Source: Parapristionchus giblindavisi (lineage: Eukaryota > Nematoda > Chromadorea > Rhabditida > Diplogasteridae). Taken from it: DNA of 64,000 bases. Both the position numbers and the translations under genes were made by a program. This document shows, in pieces, positions 1 through 12,481 of this stretch. The stretch's first letter is position 1. The number at the start of each line of letters is the position of its first letter. The stretch lies in the NCBI GenBank assembly GCA_943737045.1, contig CALSFV010000007.1, forward strand, positions 583,001-647,000, given 5' to 3'. The notes under the pieces were generated by a model. The model ran no database searches, was not told the origin of the DNA, and saw only the letters and a program-made list of their open reading frames with translations.

Positions 1-1144
1 TCTGAAATGGATACAATTGCAGGCTAGAGAACAATGACCTAACTACAAACTACAAAGCACACTCACCTCGATCCTATAGTTCCTGCTCTTCTATCATCAA
101 GGTTGAGTTTGTCACAATCGAGTGAATCGGGAGACCATATGCAAGAGGAACCAGATGAGGATGACTCCCACTTGTTGTTCATACTCTGACGAGCCTGTAA
201 CATATAATATACCAGCAATATCTACAGTACCCGAGGTACCGTGACAAACATTTTAAATAGTGTACAAGTATACACATAGCCCTTCCTCCAATACAGTGTC
301 CCTTCAACCTACAGTGTTTGTGTTCTTCTGTAGATATTCCGAGTCGGAGTGTTCACTGATCGTCTCTGATGTGGACTTGTTGGGATACATGGTCGATGAG
401 GGCATCAGTACTGCATGTGTACTCTCACTGCAAACACACATCCATAGTCACTGTTAGATAACAGATAGTAAACACGACATTAACCGTTGCATAAACACGT
501 CTATGCTAGGCTAATACTATTATATCTATCATAGACGAGCTCAAGGTCCACATAATAGATCACGAATCGCGATTCATGATGACTTCAACCAATGATGAGA
601 GTATAGTATGATCTCTTGAGTTTGGTTTCTACGCGCAATAGATCAAAGGAGCGCGCGCACTTTACTGACAATGACTGATACGAACGTCTATTCATTTTAT
701 TTCACTAGGGAATGTTTATTTGCTACTTGTTTCTTTGCTAACGCATCCGTAGAATATGGTAGTCGTAGCGCTAGAGTAGACTAGATGTTCTCTGTTTTAC
801 TGTATCATAAGTTAGATAAGTTTAGTGACTGGGTTTACTAACCGTAGTGGACGCAGACTGAATGGTTTCCCATTGAGTTCAGCTCCTTGAAGGGAGCTCA
901 TAGCCGTCAGAACGGAGTCAACATAGCGAAAGACGATAAGGCAATGCTGGGGAGAACCATCCGCGTATTCCTTGAAGATTAGCTTCTCGATAGGACCGAT
1001 CTAAAAGAAATTATTATTATTATTGCGAAATAGAATATCGAGCAATACCATTGAGAAAAGATCGTAAAGTTGATCGTCAGTCACGTTGCGTTCTAGCATC
1101 CACACATAGATTGTGCGCTCGCGGCGGTCAAAGTGATTGTCCAT
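1..1144 (-). CDS. RBM7-like RRM RNA-binding protein (3' end outside window)
   Basis: Four exons join in phase: 1144-1049, 1000-843, 427-313 and 194-67. A fifth acceptor (TTTCAG) ends at position 2, so the gene continues off the left edge. The 165 visible residues start with MDNHFDRRERTIYVWMLE, followed by an RRM: RNP2-like IYVWML at about residues 12-17 and RNP1-like HCLIVFRY at about 51-58. The layout, with the RRM starting about ten residues in and ending in NGKPFSLRPLR, resembles the RBM7/RBM11 family. In animals RBM7 is the RNA-binding subunit of the nuclear exosome targeting complex. After the RRM comes a Ser/Thr-rich, probably disordered tail. The ATG lies one base after a TTGCAG acceptor-like site, suggesting a trans-splice site or a 5' UTR intron. 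It is divergent from the RRM-Tudor gene. The RRM call is firm; the RBM7 assignment is inference. Confidence 0.75.
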
Positions 1145-2513
1145 TCTGCAATAACGAAAACGGGTTAAGAATAGGTAAGAAAAGAAAAAACAGCTGAACA
1201 GCCAAATTCAGAAAAAAAAAGATAGTGAAGACAAACCTTGGCGAGTAGTGCAATGCCAAGAGAATTACAGAGGAAGAGGGTGATCGATGTCCCGTTAAGA
1301 CAGGACGAGAGTTGAGGACGACTGAAATAGAAAGTACGCTTTAGAAAAGACAAGAGGTACAGAAACAAGAAGTAAACACAAGAAAACGAAGGATTACGTG
1401 ACAAATCGTAGGTCACACCTAATAGTTCACACCTCACTGTGGAGAAGCACTAAAATGAACGTAAAAAATAGTATGATGGTAACTCCCGCGCGGTAGATCA
1501 AAGTAATGTCAATCGATCGAGGGAAGTGGCGCTACGGTCGTTATTTTTATCGACTGCAATTGCTAACACTATCGGAACAAAATATTTAGTTTTATAAATT
1601 TTAAAATAAGGAAAGCTTTTACAACTGAGTATAATAATTTCAATTTTGTTCTTGATCGATGCGTATAGCATTCAGCATCAATAAGATAGATAAAATTTTC
1701 CCATAACTTCTGTCAATTCTATAGAGATCGCATTAAACCCCGATTTGATCTGTGTCGCTTCTTGTGACTGTATGCAGCTCTTGTCGTGGTTGTTTTCTCT
1801 GTATTTATACAAATACAAGTACAAATACAAGTACAATTTGCAACTGAAGAACACCTGCTTAAACCTACCGTAAACAACAATGTTATCACAATCCATTTAC
1901 CGGTCGTTGATTTTACGGGTCTCCTGAAATGTTTTAAAAAATTGTGATAAGGATATCGATTCTGTTTTCATGTTTCATAGCTCATAGTACAATATCATAC
2001 TCTTCTCAGAAAACTTTGTATAAATATATATTTTAAAATAGTTTTTAAAAACAAATGTAAATTAAAGTCACTTTATGATAGATAATTCTGACCGTAATCT
2101 CACATAAATTTCTTAAAACGCGGGAACATTTCATGCGTTTTAAAATTCCTCCTAAAAGTTAATTTAAAAACGTGTATAGCCTTCTTTTCTTGACCGCTAG
2201 CGTTGGGCCAGCTTTTTAACTTAATAGAAAGGTGTGGGCCAACTTTTATAACTTGGCACAAAGTTGGCGACAAAGAAAAGTAGACTATAAACGTTGAAAA
2301 AATTATCCGAGTTTAAGTCTCGAATCTTGTTGGATGCTTTCATCACTTATTAATGATATGTGAATCATGTAGTGGCGCTGGGTGTAAACGTGTAGGCTTA
2401 GTCACGTTGGCCGCAATTTTTATTCGAAAAACGACGTTTTTTCATTGTTTTCCATTTGTTTGTTATTTAAAATTGTAACATTGTAATCATATAAATTAAG
2501 CTTGACCGCCAAC
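1145..2513. other. Intergenic region between divergent genes
   Basis: This 1.37 kb AT-rich stretch separates two divergently transcribed RNA-binding protein genes and should hold both promoters. I see only short open frames without splice or family support, a short CAAGTA/CAAATA tandem run near 1808-1840, and no RNA gene. Confidence 0.5.
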
Positions 2514-5500
2514 ATGAGTGAATTCTCTTTCGTGCAACGCATGGATCTTGAAATTGAGAAAAAGCACACCCTAGAGAAGCAATTTCACGTCAGAAATATT
2601 CCTGTCGATTATGATGAGGTAAGATCATGTCAACTCGGGTCTATTCGAGTTTCATTGAAACAAATATCCTTGCTGTATAATGTGCGTGACCGATTACTTT
2701 CAGTGGAAAGTTTTCCATTGCTTTCACAAATTCGGTTTGGTCGATGATATCCGCTTACCTGCTCCTCAAAATGTACAGCAGACTCGCTTCAGATTCGGGT
2801 GAATATTTCGAATTAAGTTATATATTTTCGACTGTTCTTATATTGATTAACTCAGTTTCGTCTCGATGCTCACATACGAGGGTGCTGATGCTGTTCGTAA
2901 TGCCCTGCAAGATGGTCAACTGGCCGTTGCCGAAGGAGTTAACTTCAAGGTATGATGTAATGTACACGACAATGATTCCAACAATTCACTTGCAGGTTGA
3001 GAACGTAAATGTGAATAATATGAAAAAAGTGGTGAATGCTGACAAGGAGAACAACGCTCGTGGACGATTCAATAATAAAAAGTGTGTTGATTTTAGACTA
3101 AGCTTCACTTTGTGTCCTTATTAATAATAATATATTTATCGCTTCTTATATAATGAGGGAAGGAAGATAAACTCAAAGCGATACTTTAGAAATGAATAAG
3201 ATTCGAAGATAGCTGCTAAATTACGAGATTACAGCTTTAATACGATTATTGAAAACTATTGGGTTGGGGGAAGTTACAATTAATGTATCAAGACTATTCC
3301 AACTATTAACAATTCTATTGGAGAAGAATGAAAGATATCTACTACTATTACATCTATTACAACACATTCTCATAGGATGACCTCTAGTACGATTTAGATT
3401 ACTCGAAATGATGAAAAATTGCCTACAATCGACATCAACGAATCCGTGAACAATTTTGAATACAAAAGAAAGATCTAAACAGGTTCGACGATGTTTGAGC
3501 GAGCGGAGATTGAGTAGATTGAGTGCCTCGGCGTAGTTTGTGTAGGGTATGCCGCACTTCGCAAGGACTCTCCTGGAATATGAGGTCAGACAGGACTCAA
3601 TTAGATCATTCAGCATGACACTATTGGGATTCCACAGTTCGCTACAGTATTCCAGAACAGGCAAGACGTAAGTCTGAAAAAGACGTGCATAAACATTTAT
3701 GGAGCGAGACATAAAAGATCTATGAATGTATGCGCATCGTGCTTTCGCCTTGTTGACGATATTTGTAATGTGGTTATGAAACTCTAACTTATTATTATAC
3801 GTTACACCAAGATCTGTAAACTCTTCTACCACGGGAAGAACTTCATTGTCTACATATAAAGCAATGTCAGGATGGCCGGCGCCAATATGCATGACAACGG
3901 ACTTTGTTTTGGACATGCAAAGACCAAAATTCATGCTCCATTCATGTACAATGTTCAGTGAGTGTTGAATAATGGACGGATCATTAAAGGAGTAAATCTT
4001 CATGTCATCGGCATAGATAGAACAAAATGCACCCCTAGGGAGTAGGGAAGGTAGTTCATTAATGAAAAGAGAGAAAAGCAAGGGGCCTAAGCAGCTACCT
4101 TGTGGTACACCGCTAACTGTATTGTATGGGCGGGATTGGGAAAGACCAACTTGTACGGATTGTGATCGAGATTGTAGGAAGGAAGAAATCCAATTCAGGA
4201 GACATCCCCGTATTCCATATTGTTCGCATTTTTGGACCAGAAGATTTATTGGAATAGCATCGAACGCTTTGCTGAAATCAATATATGCGCATGTGATATA
4301 ACTTTTTCTATCAAGATGGCGGTGCCAGTGATTGAAAGTAGTTAGAAGACAGGTATTACATGAGCGTTTCAAACGAAAACCATGCTGTGAATTACTCAAC
4401 AAGTCATTTTCATTCAGGAAGTGCGAGATATCTTGACATATAATTCTTTCCATAACCTTACAACATGCACTTGTTAATGAAATAGGACTATTGACAAAAT
4501 TATTGACAGCTTTAATAATTTTTTTTAATTTGCAGTGGCAACAATGGTCGTACACCTTTCGGTAACAGTCGGGCTAATGTCAACAAGTATCCTCAGAATG
4601 ATGACAAAGTAGAACATTCTCGTTTAACCAATTTCAAATGTTTATTTATTTAGAAGCCTACCTTCGAGCAAAGTATCACGGCTGGCCGTCTTCCAACGAA
4701 ACCCATCAACGTAACAACCATTGATGAATTCGATTTGTATTGTTTTATTTTTCCAGGTGAAAGTAGTTGATCTTCCCATCAATGCACCTTCCACTCCTTT
4801 CCGTTTCTTCGTTGTGCCTAAGGAGCGAGTAGTGGACAACAGGTTGGATGTTTCAGTTTATTGATCTACATTTAAATTATCGATTGCTTTTTGCAGATTC
4901 GAGATAATGCGTGCTCGCATGATTGAGGTGGTGAAGCAGGCACCGGTCGATCCTTCCATTGCCAAGGTACGGTATCTGCTTGGAGTAATCTATAATTGCC
5001 CTTATTCCTTGCAGAATCTGATGTGTGCTATCATCATGTATGATTCTCGTCCTACACGTGCATCTATTTTCACCAATGAAAGTACGGCTTCTGTATTTTT
5101 TAAATGTAATTCTATCGATTTTTTAGATATCAATTTGTGTAAATTACTGTAATCCATAATATGTTGTTTAAGAGACTGGTGAACTGATGGCATATCTCGT
5201 TGATGATGGTAGACAGGTGAGATATCGATTGATTATTATTGATTATTACTTTGATTTGATTGCAGATCTCATTCCTTCCTCATGCTGCATGGGCGATGCC
5301 ATCCGATGTCGCCATTGTGCCCGCTCGTGTGGGTTCATTATTGATTAGTTCTGATCTTAGATTTCCTTATGACTGCATTTTATTGATTGCATATTCAGGT
5401 GTGTGAGTGTGCCTTTGCTGGAATTTATCCCTTGAAAAAGGACGACGACCCAAAGATGACTATGGTTCGCGATCTGCTCGAGAAGGTTCGTAGTTTGTAG

Positions 5501-6111
5501 TTTGCATTCATTGGATTTTCTTATTAATATATTCTTGAACATTATAGGTGTGGTCGCATCCGAGTGCTAGTCTTCGTCTCAACTGTATCTACATGAAGGA
5601 TCGTATGAACATGGTCACCGCAACTTCCGTTTTCGGTTTGTATTTTGATCGATTGATTAATGCTTACGCATAGTCTGGCCTGATATTGTATCTTGTAGTG
5701 AACGAGAAAGATGGGAGAGTCGAAGAGGGCAACATTGCGGAAGGACTCGCGTCGAAGGGAATGTTCAGGCGAGTTTCATCATCATGATGATAATGAGGTT
5801 TTCCGGTTGAAAATCTATTGTTGTCGTATTTTAGATATGATCCATCAGACACGATTCCTCGTTACTACAGTCGTCCAGAGATGATGTCACTCCGTATTAC
5901 CGCGGCTAAGGTACTTATTTTCGTTGGTTTGGTTTCTGGGAAACTAGTTTCCTACAACTGCTTTGAACACTGAATAGGCATGTCTATTATGTATTTGGAA
6001 CCCTATTTATAGTGTACCTTTCAGTTGCCCGTACCTGAAGTGATTCTGAAGGACTTCCAATCACTCTATTGCCCGGATCTGGCTGAGCAAGTGGCCGCTA
6101 TCTCAGTGTGA
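2514..6111 (+). CDS. RRM plus Tudor-domain protein
   Basis: Fifteen exons join in phase to 396 residues: 2514-2618, 2704-2798, 2856-2949, 2996-3081, 4536-4608, 4757-4842, 4897-4966, 5015-5081, 5173-5216, 5266-5328, 5399-5485, 5548-5635, 5699-5768, 5835-5910, 6025-6111 (TGA). An RRM spans about residues 24-105 (RNP2-like FHVRNI; RNP1-like RFRFGFVSML). A linker rich in Asn and charged residues follows. The second half reads as an extended Tudor domain: strand VKVVDLP, core MCAIIMYD..PTRASIF, then LVDDGRQISFLP and VCECAFAGIYPL. RRM followed by Tudor is the order of vertebrate TDRD10; Tudor domains usually bind dimethyl-arginine proteins in germline RNA granules. The exon 13 donor is GC (GCGAGT), because the AG/A codon split into exon 14 requires it. 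Intron 4 is expanded by a retrotransposon. A germline role is inference. Confidence 0.8.
3125..4529 (-). mobile_element. 5'-truncated non-LTR retrotransposon with open reverse transcriptase frame
   Basis: An uninterrupted minus-strand frame (4555-3221, 444 codons) encodes reverse transcriptase: DFSKAFDA at about residues 93-100, SGVPQGSCLGPLLF at about 148-161, the catalytic YADD at 181-184, and the downstream thumb region. The type is CR1/Jockey-like. The first dozen codons are antisense of the host exon at 4536, so the true element starts near 4525-4500, inside the RT fingers: no endonuclease or ORF1 is present. The 3' end is near 3125-3190, where the minus strand carries an AT-rich TTATTATTAA-type tail. 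It lies in reverse orientation within intron 4 of the RRM-Tudor gene (3082-4535). The lack of stops suggests a fairly recent, dead-on-arrival insertion. Element limits are approximate. Confidence 0.85.
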
Positions 6112-7132
6112 TGTCATATGGGACGACAACTTCCATATGACAATATCCATGAAGGATAACTAACAAATTGTCTGACAAACATGAGGCATGAGCGTAGGAG
6201 GAGTTCTTTTGATAGACATGCTCATATTTGCCAGTCTAATTGTCAGTGAACCTTCATGAATACTGTATCCATCCCCTCCTTCCACTCGGGTCCCTACAAA
6301 TGTACTTATCCATCATCCATCATATCAAAAACAACTTTTACTTTACCAATCCATATTCATCATACCATGTTTACATCATATTTCCACGTATTCCTTCATC
6401 CATATTCCCCCGTGTCCCGTTATCGATTGTTTCTTGATATGCATTCCCCTGTCTGTTGTCTGAACTTTATCTCTTGATCTCCTTTAATTGTAAAATTGTA
6501 ACGTGTTTACTTCATTATACTTTGATAGTTGTGTTATCTAGTAATGAATACATGATTTACAAACAAAATTTGTGTTGTTCCTTGAATGAGAAACGTTTGT
6601 CAACGTCGTCCAAATGTAACGTATCGTTGAGACACTCTGACTACCTGATGTACTGTAATTGATTGGGTCTGGTGATGTATCCGTTTATGAACTTGTATTA
6701 TGACTGATCATTGATTTTATTATCGATTGTTTTAAAGAAAGTGAGAGGGCGCGAAAATAAGGGCAATAAATGCATTGATTGCGCGTCCGTCGGTAGATCG
6801 CGCGCGATGAAGGTATGATATTGTCCCTGGTGGCTGTGTTTCGCTCTGACCCCTTCCTCTTCCGACCCGCCCATATCCCTCCCTCTCTGTGTCATCAACT
6901 ATCATTCTATACCCCATTCATCCATCCATTCATTCATTCTTCTAGTCCTCTGTATATCCCCTTGTGCTAAGTCTTCGTTAAGTTGTTCGTCCTTAAGTAC
7001 CTTGTTTAGGTTAGGGTTAACCTCACTCGTTGCCGGTCTTCAATAATCGACAGCTCGTGTGCAGTGTGGTCTACTCTCAGCTCCTCGTTCAAGTTCCATA
7101 CTCCATTCCATATCATCATCTTCATCATCTCC
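6112..7132. other. 3' UTR of RRM-Tudor gene and 5' region of STAR gene
   Basis: This 1.02 kb spacer lies between two genes on the same strand. It must hold the 3' UTR of the first and the promoter and 5' UTR of the second. It contains several pyrimidine-rich runs. CAG sites at 7062-7064 and 7068-7070 could be 5' UTR or trans-splice acceptors for the next gene. No further coding potential is supported. Confidence 0.4.
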
Positions 7133-10100
7133 ATGATGTGTACCCCCTTCACTCCTCGACGTTCATCAGTGAGCAGTTCGAATGGATTAGTAGGATCATC
7201 ATCTACTTCGCCACCATCAATCGTTCCATTCTCACCCTCTTATGGCAGCTCGTCCTCAACAAGTCTCGGTGCATCCCTCAGCAAGTACTATGATGAGGTA
7301 GGTAGATCAATATCGATTGAATGAGTATATTGATTATTGATTGATTTAATTTCAGATGGTCGAGGCTTCGCGTGTAACGCGTCTACAGCATGCATCCACG
7401 TCGAATGATGTGCGTTCGACCGCTTCGCGTCTGAGTGGATTGGAGGCGCGTCGTGCGTCTGCTGGCGGATACAATCTTGCATTTTCGTGTGCTACCAATA
7501 CGCCATCGGCGCCCGCGGCTTATGGTGGCGGCAGCTCATGTGGAAGCATTGCCAGTCCTCGTACTAGTCCATGTAAGTTATTTTTTTAGATATTGGTAAT
7601 GATGGAAGACTGCCGGCGCACGCTATGCACCATGCCACTACACCAGTACACGATATTTACCGTTTCTTGTTTTGCGACTATAAATGTATGTAGACAGCTA
7701 ATATCGCAGGTTCGATGTCGTTATCGTTGTCGCCCACTCGTGGAGGAGCGACGACATCGTCATCGATGTCTCCACCTACAATGAGTGCAGCGACTGCAGC
7801 TGCCATTTCTGCAGCCTGTGGTCTGCCTCCACCTCATGCACCCGCTGCACCCATGGAGTGTTCGATGGAGTATCTAGCAGATCTAGTGAAGGAGAAGAAA
7901 CAGCTGGAGATGTTCCCTCAAGTGTTCACCCATGTTGAGAGACTTGTTGAAGAAGGTATGACAGATTTATATGAGTTAATAAATAAAGGCTAGATTTGAA
8001 CGAATAATTATCATTACTAACCAATTTGCTTGATGACTAATCTGATTTGATTGTTGTTTCTTCAATTCATTTTATCGATTGATTGTTGTGATGTCATCTG
8101 AAGGCGACTTCGTTGTTGAGCACAGAAATAAGATAAAAAAGATGGGTGTGCTACTCGTGTTATCAACGAAGGAGATGGTGATGTGCAGTGCAGACGTGTC
8201 GACAGTAAGCTTGCTTGTGCATGTTTTTATGATCTATTAACACTTCATCTCTTGCTTGAATGAATGTTTCCAATTGGTGATCAGCTTGTTTTTATAGCCT
8301 TTCAATGGACCGATGTGAGTAATGTGATGCTCTGGTGGCATGCAAAGCTTCGCAACATTGCTTTACATCTTCCTAACTTACTCACTGCTTTTACTAATAG
8401 AATAACATCCTATATAATTGTCCATCTGTATTGGTAATTGATTAATTATTGATTGGATATTTAAGAGATCAACCGTGTTCGTCTTTCTCTCTTCCAGTGT
8501 GACTTTGCTACGGATGATCTCAATCTTCCCGAACCTGATGTATGTACGGGTTCTTGGGGGTTGGGAGTGTAATTATGTTTAGTGTATTCGTGGATATTGG
8601 TTGTGGCTGAAGCTTGATCGTCCATTTATCGATTGCAGTTGCAGGGAGAGGTTGTCAGCATTACGGAGAAGTTGTACGTTCCACGCAAGGAGCATCCTGA
8701 GGTGCGTGATTTGATTAGTAGGATTGGCATTATCGATTAAACAAACTTGAACGTTTTCTCGTAGCCTATTCTTGTTAAGTGTTGATTAGACAGTACAATG
8801 TGTTATTGATTACCCTATCATATTATAAGTATCCTGATTTCAGTACAACTTTGTGGGTCGCATTCTCGGTCCCCGTGGAATGACTGCTAAGCAGCTCGAA
8901 CAGGAGACTGGATGCAAGATCATGGTGCGCGGAAAGGGATCGATGCGTGATAAGCGTAAGGTATGTGGGAATGATGTCAAAGTGAATATTAGAATGAAAG
9001 GTGAATAGTGAGTCATGATTATTGAACCATTGTGGGCGCAGTCTTGGTTATTGACTAACTAGATTGTTTATTCTAGGAAGAGTCTAATCGTGGTAAGCCT
9101 AACTGGGAACATCTGGATGACGAACTTCACGTACTTATTCAGGTGATTATTTGCGGGAATGGTTTGTATCGGATTACGGTATCTCTGTGCTTTGTAGTGT
9201 GAGGATACTGCTAATCGAGCTGCAATCAAGATGCAAGTGGCTGCTGAGCACGTGAAGAAGCTTCTCATTCCAGCGGTGAGTTGTCACGTTGCCAAATATT
9301 TTAATCAATTAGTGATTATTTATCATTGTAGCCCGAGGGTACGGATGAATTGAAGCGCAAACAGCTGATGGAGTTGGCCATCATCAATGGAACTTATCGC
9401 CCATTCCATGGAAAGATTCCTAATGGTATGGTTTATTTATTCATTTATGTATTTAGTTTATTTCGAACTTGACGAGCCCTTCACTGTTTAAAAAAATCAC
9501 CTAAACGTCATTTTTTACAGGGGCATTACAACAAATTTTCGAAAATCGAGTTATGCATTCGACTTATGCTTGGATGAATTATTAATTATAAATTGTATAT
9601 TATAAAGGTTAAGAACGAAGGGCCGCTGATTAAAACGATTAACGATATCTTATGAAAAAAATCGATCAATAATTGGTCCATTGTAGAGAATAACCGTGTG
9701 CTGTCCCCACTGTCGATGGTTGTCCCTCAGAGTGCACTCCGTTCATCTCTCTACTCGATCTCACCCGGAGGTATGGTATTCCAGTCTTGGTTACTGTAGC
9801 CTAATGATGATGACTTGAATATTATGTTGCTAGCGGAGTGGAATAATAAATCCATGCGCAGCTTTCGACACAAGCATTTACCATGTGTTGTACTGAGCCA
9901 AAAGCAGGCTTTTAACATAAATTCGGTTTAAATTTGTTGCTGTTGTGTCTATGTAGCTACAAAATTTACTACAATTCATACAATACAATCTAATACAATT
10001 CATTTACAATACAATCTATTATTTCAATACAATACTACAATATTTGAAGCCTCTTATTCTCGTTTTGCCTTAAAATATAATAATAAATCAATATTTGAGG

Positions 10101-10763
10101 TTCCCCTACGAACATGAACAGCAGCACCATGATCCGTCCATCACTCAAGTTCCCATCATCTACACCTTCATCACTTGACTTCTCGACTGTCATGAAGTGA
10201 GCATACTGTAGTTCATTGGTGTCATATTTGTGATGCTTACCGTATACACAATTCAGTTCAATCGGGTCACATTTATAATCTTTGATTGTTTCAGTCAATC
10301 TCTACTGGATTCATTTCTCTCATCATACAATCTCGGCTCTAACTGTTCACCCCTTGGAGGGGGTGCATCTTCGTCACTCTTCGGAGGTCAGCACACATCC
10401 TCATCTCCACTCTCGTCGGCTACATCACCCACGATGACTGATCATCCCGGAGGAGCCTTTGGATACGGTAGCAGTGCAGCTGCATATCCATCATCACTAC
10501 TACAGGTTGGTATGGTAATTGATCGATATTTGAGGCTGTGAGAAAATGATTGATCGTGATCAGTTAATGAGATAATGGGAAGATGATTTGTAGAAAGAAT
10601 CTTGAGTCAATTAGTCATATATGAATTGTGGAACCATCATGATATTGAGGCACACAGTGTCATAGTGAATGATAGTCTTATCCTTTGAATATTGATTAAT
10701 TGTTCTTATTTTCAGTCACTCCCCGCGAGTCTCTTTGACTCGTCGCCTTCATCTCTTCTATAA
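7133..10763 (+). CDS. gld-1: STAR-family KH RNA-binding protein (GLD-1-like)
   Basis: Thirteen exons join in phase to 517 residues: 7133-7297, 7356-7572, 7710-7955, 8466-8539, 8645-8701, 8844-8960, 9077-9142, 9198-9275, 9332-9425, 9687-9770, 10100-10196, 10295-10505, 10716-10763 (TAA). A Ser/Ala/Pro-rich N-terminus is followed by QUA1 (about 180-218, [17 protein letters not shown]), a KH domain (about 236-330, with [19 protein letters not shown]) and QUA2 (about 334-366, [20 protein letters not shown]). STAR proteins dimerise through QUA1 and bind UACUAAY-type RNA elements with KH-QUA2 to control translation or splicing. From memory the KH-QUA2 segment fits C. elegans GLD-1 better than Quaking or ASD-2, but ASD-2 remains possible. 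GLD-1 is 463 residues; this model has a longer low-complexity tail. Intron 4 has tandem acceptors six bases apart. MM at 7133/7136 gives two possible starts. Confidence 0.85.
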
Positions 10764-12481
10764 GATGTCTCATTATTGATCGATAATATGGAGGCCACGC
10801 CCCCTTTTCTATTCGATTGATTCGCTCCTTTTCTACTTCTTTGCTTCTTCATACGTTCTTTACTACATAAACTCCCACTACAAACCAAACACCGCCCGAC
10901 CAAAACCCCCTTCGTGCATTCAACTCTGTGAATATTCTCTATCCTTTGCATTTCTTTCTAATCCCAACTTGGTGTTTGTGAACTAGTGCATACACATGCA
11001 ATAATTAAGTACCCAATGATCTGCCCCCATCCCCTCAACTGCCCATGTTCTATCCTAGTACTCCCACACTTTTTCTACCGTTGCTTTTTAGCCTACGATT
11101 GTCCGCTAATTCAAACCCTACTACCTTATACCCGCTCCTTCTAGTATAGCCCCCCTTCTTTTTAGTACTTTCATATACCGTAGTTTGATATGTGTGTACT
11201 TTGTCTCTGCCTCTGTGTGTATTCCATTGCGTGTATCTTCAGTGCTGTTGTTTTCCAGAATCGGTTCCCCTCTTTCCATTTGACGGTTACGGTTACGGCT
11301 CTCCTTGTGAACTTTGATCTCTGTTAACCACTGAGCCCGCTGCCAGTCTTGCATTTCCACCATGTCAGTCTCCATGCACTACACACACTTTATGATCATT
11401 GATTATTGATTGATATTTTCTCTTATCAGAGATACAACTATTCATTCAATCACCCCCATCCCCCCTACCTATCGTATCAACTCTTCTTACATTTACATAG
11501 AATGGTTTTGCTCTACAATGATCTACACCTATCACATCTATTTCTTGTTCATCTACATTTCATTTTCTGTTCACACATATCTTGTTTACTTTTCCGTAAT
11601 TTACTTTTTTCCTAAGTACTCATTTCCTGTCTTGTCGTTTTTGTGTTTCTATGTTTCTTAATAAGTATTTCTTCTAATTAAGACTTGTTTCTTCTTCTCA
11701 CTCTTCCCTTTTCTCATTCATCTATTCATTCGTCTCTTTATAAGATATCTAGCATTCCCACTTTGACATACTGTCAGCTTGTTAGCTAACAACTCCCCTT
11801 ATCACATCCATGTCCATTTGTTGTAGTAGACCCCTGCCCCTCAAGCTCCTCCCCTTTTTAAGTCCCGCCCTCTCATCCTTGCTTACCCTCTTGACTTTGT
11901 CAAATGTGTCGAGGCCAAAAGGTCATTCCCTGTCCCTCTGTCATTTTGACGATTGTCTTCCAGATAAAGCAGAGTTTTGAAATGAGGGCGTTTATTGATT
12001 AGTATGATAACATTGAAAACCTAATTTATCACCTTGTTCTATCATATCTGGGACTCATTTGAACTCTTGTAGAGTACTGTACAAGACTGAAAGATAAAGC
12101 TCGTTGAACGATTCCAAGATTTTTATTGATTGAACAAATGGCAATATTGATCGTCTTATGTTAGTGTTATTTGTTTCACATCGTAGTCTTATCAGATAAT
12201 ATTGTGTGTGCATGTACATTAAATATAAATTATGAGGTGTGAACTTTGATGCAATAATAGTTGTACTGTATGGTGTATCATTCTGCACGCACATTCCACA
12301 CTTACAGTAACTAGGTTTAGGTTAGGAGTAGGTCTTCCGAGTACGGTACCTACAGTACCATAGCAAATATTAAGTATAAATTATGGCTTGTGTGACACAC
12401 ATCATTACCAAAATCAATCTATAGTATATTTTATACATCACATGCTGGGAATAAATGTGGAAATATTATAAAATATAATAA
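10764..12481. other. Convergent intergenic region, mostly 3' UTR
   Basis: This 1.7 kb tract lies between the stop of the STAR gene and the stop of the minus-strand small gene. It is pyrimidine-rich on the plus strand (about 11400-11760), as expected for a long 3' UTR. STAR-type mRNAs often have long regulatory 3' UTRs, but I see no specific site that I can support. No RNA gene or further exon was recognised. Confidence 0.4.
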
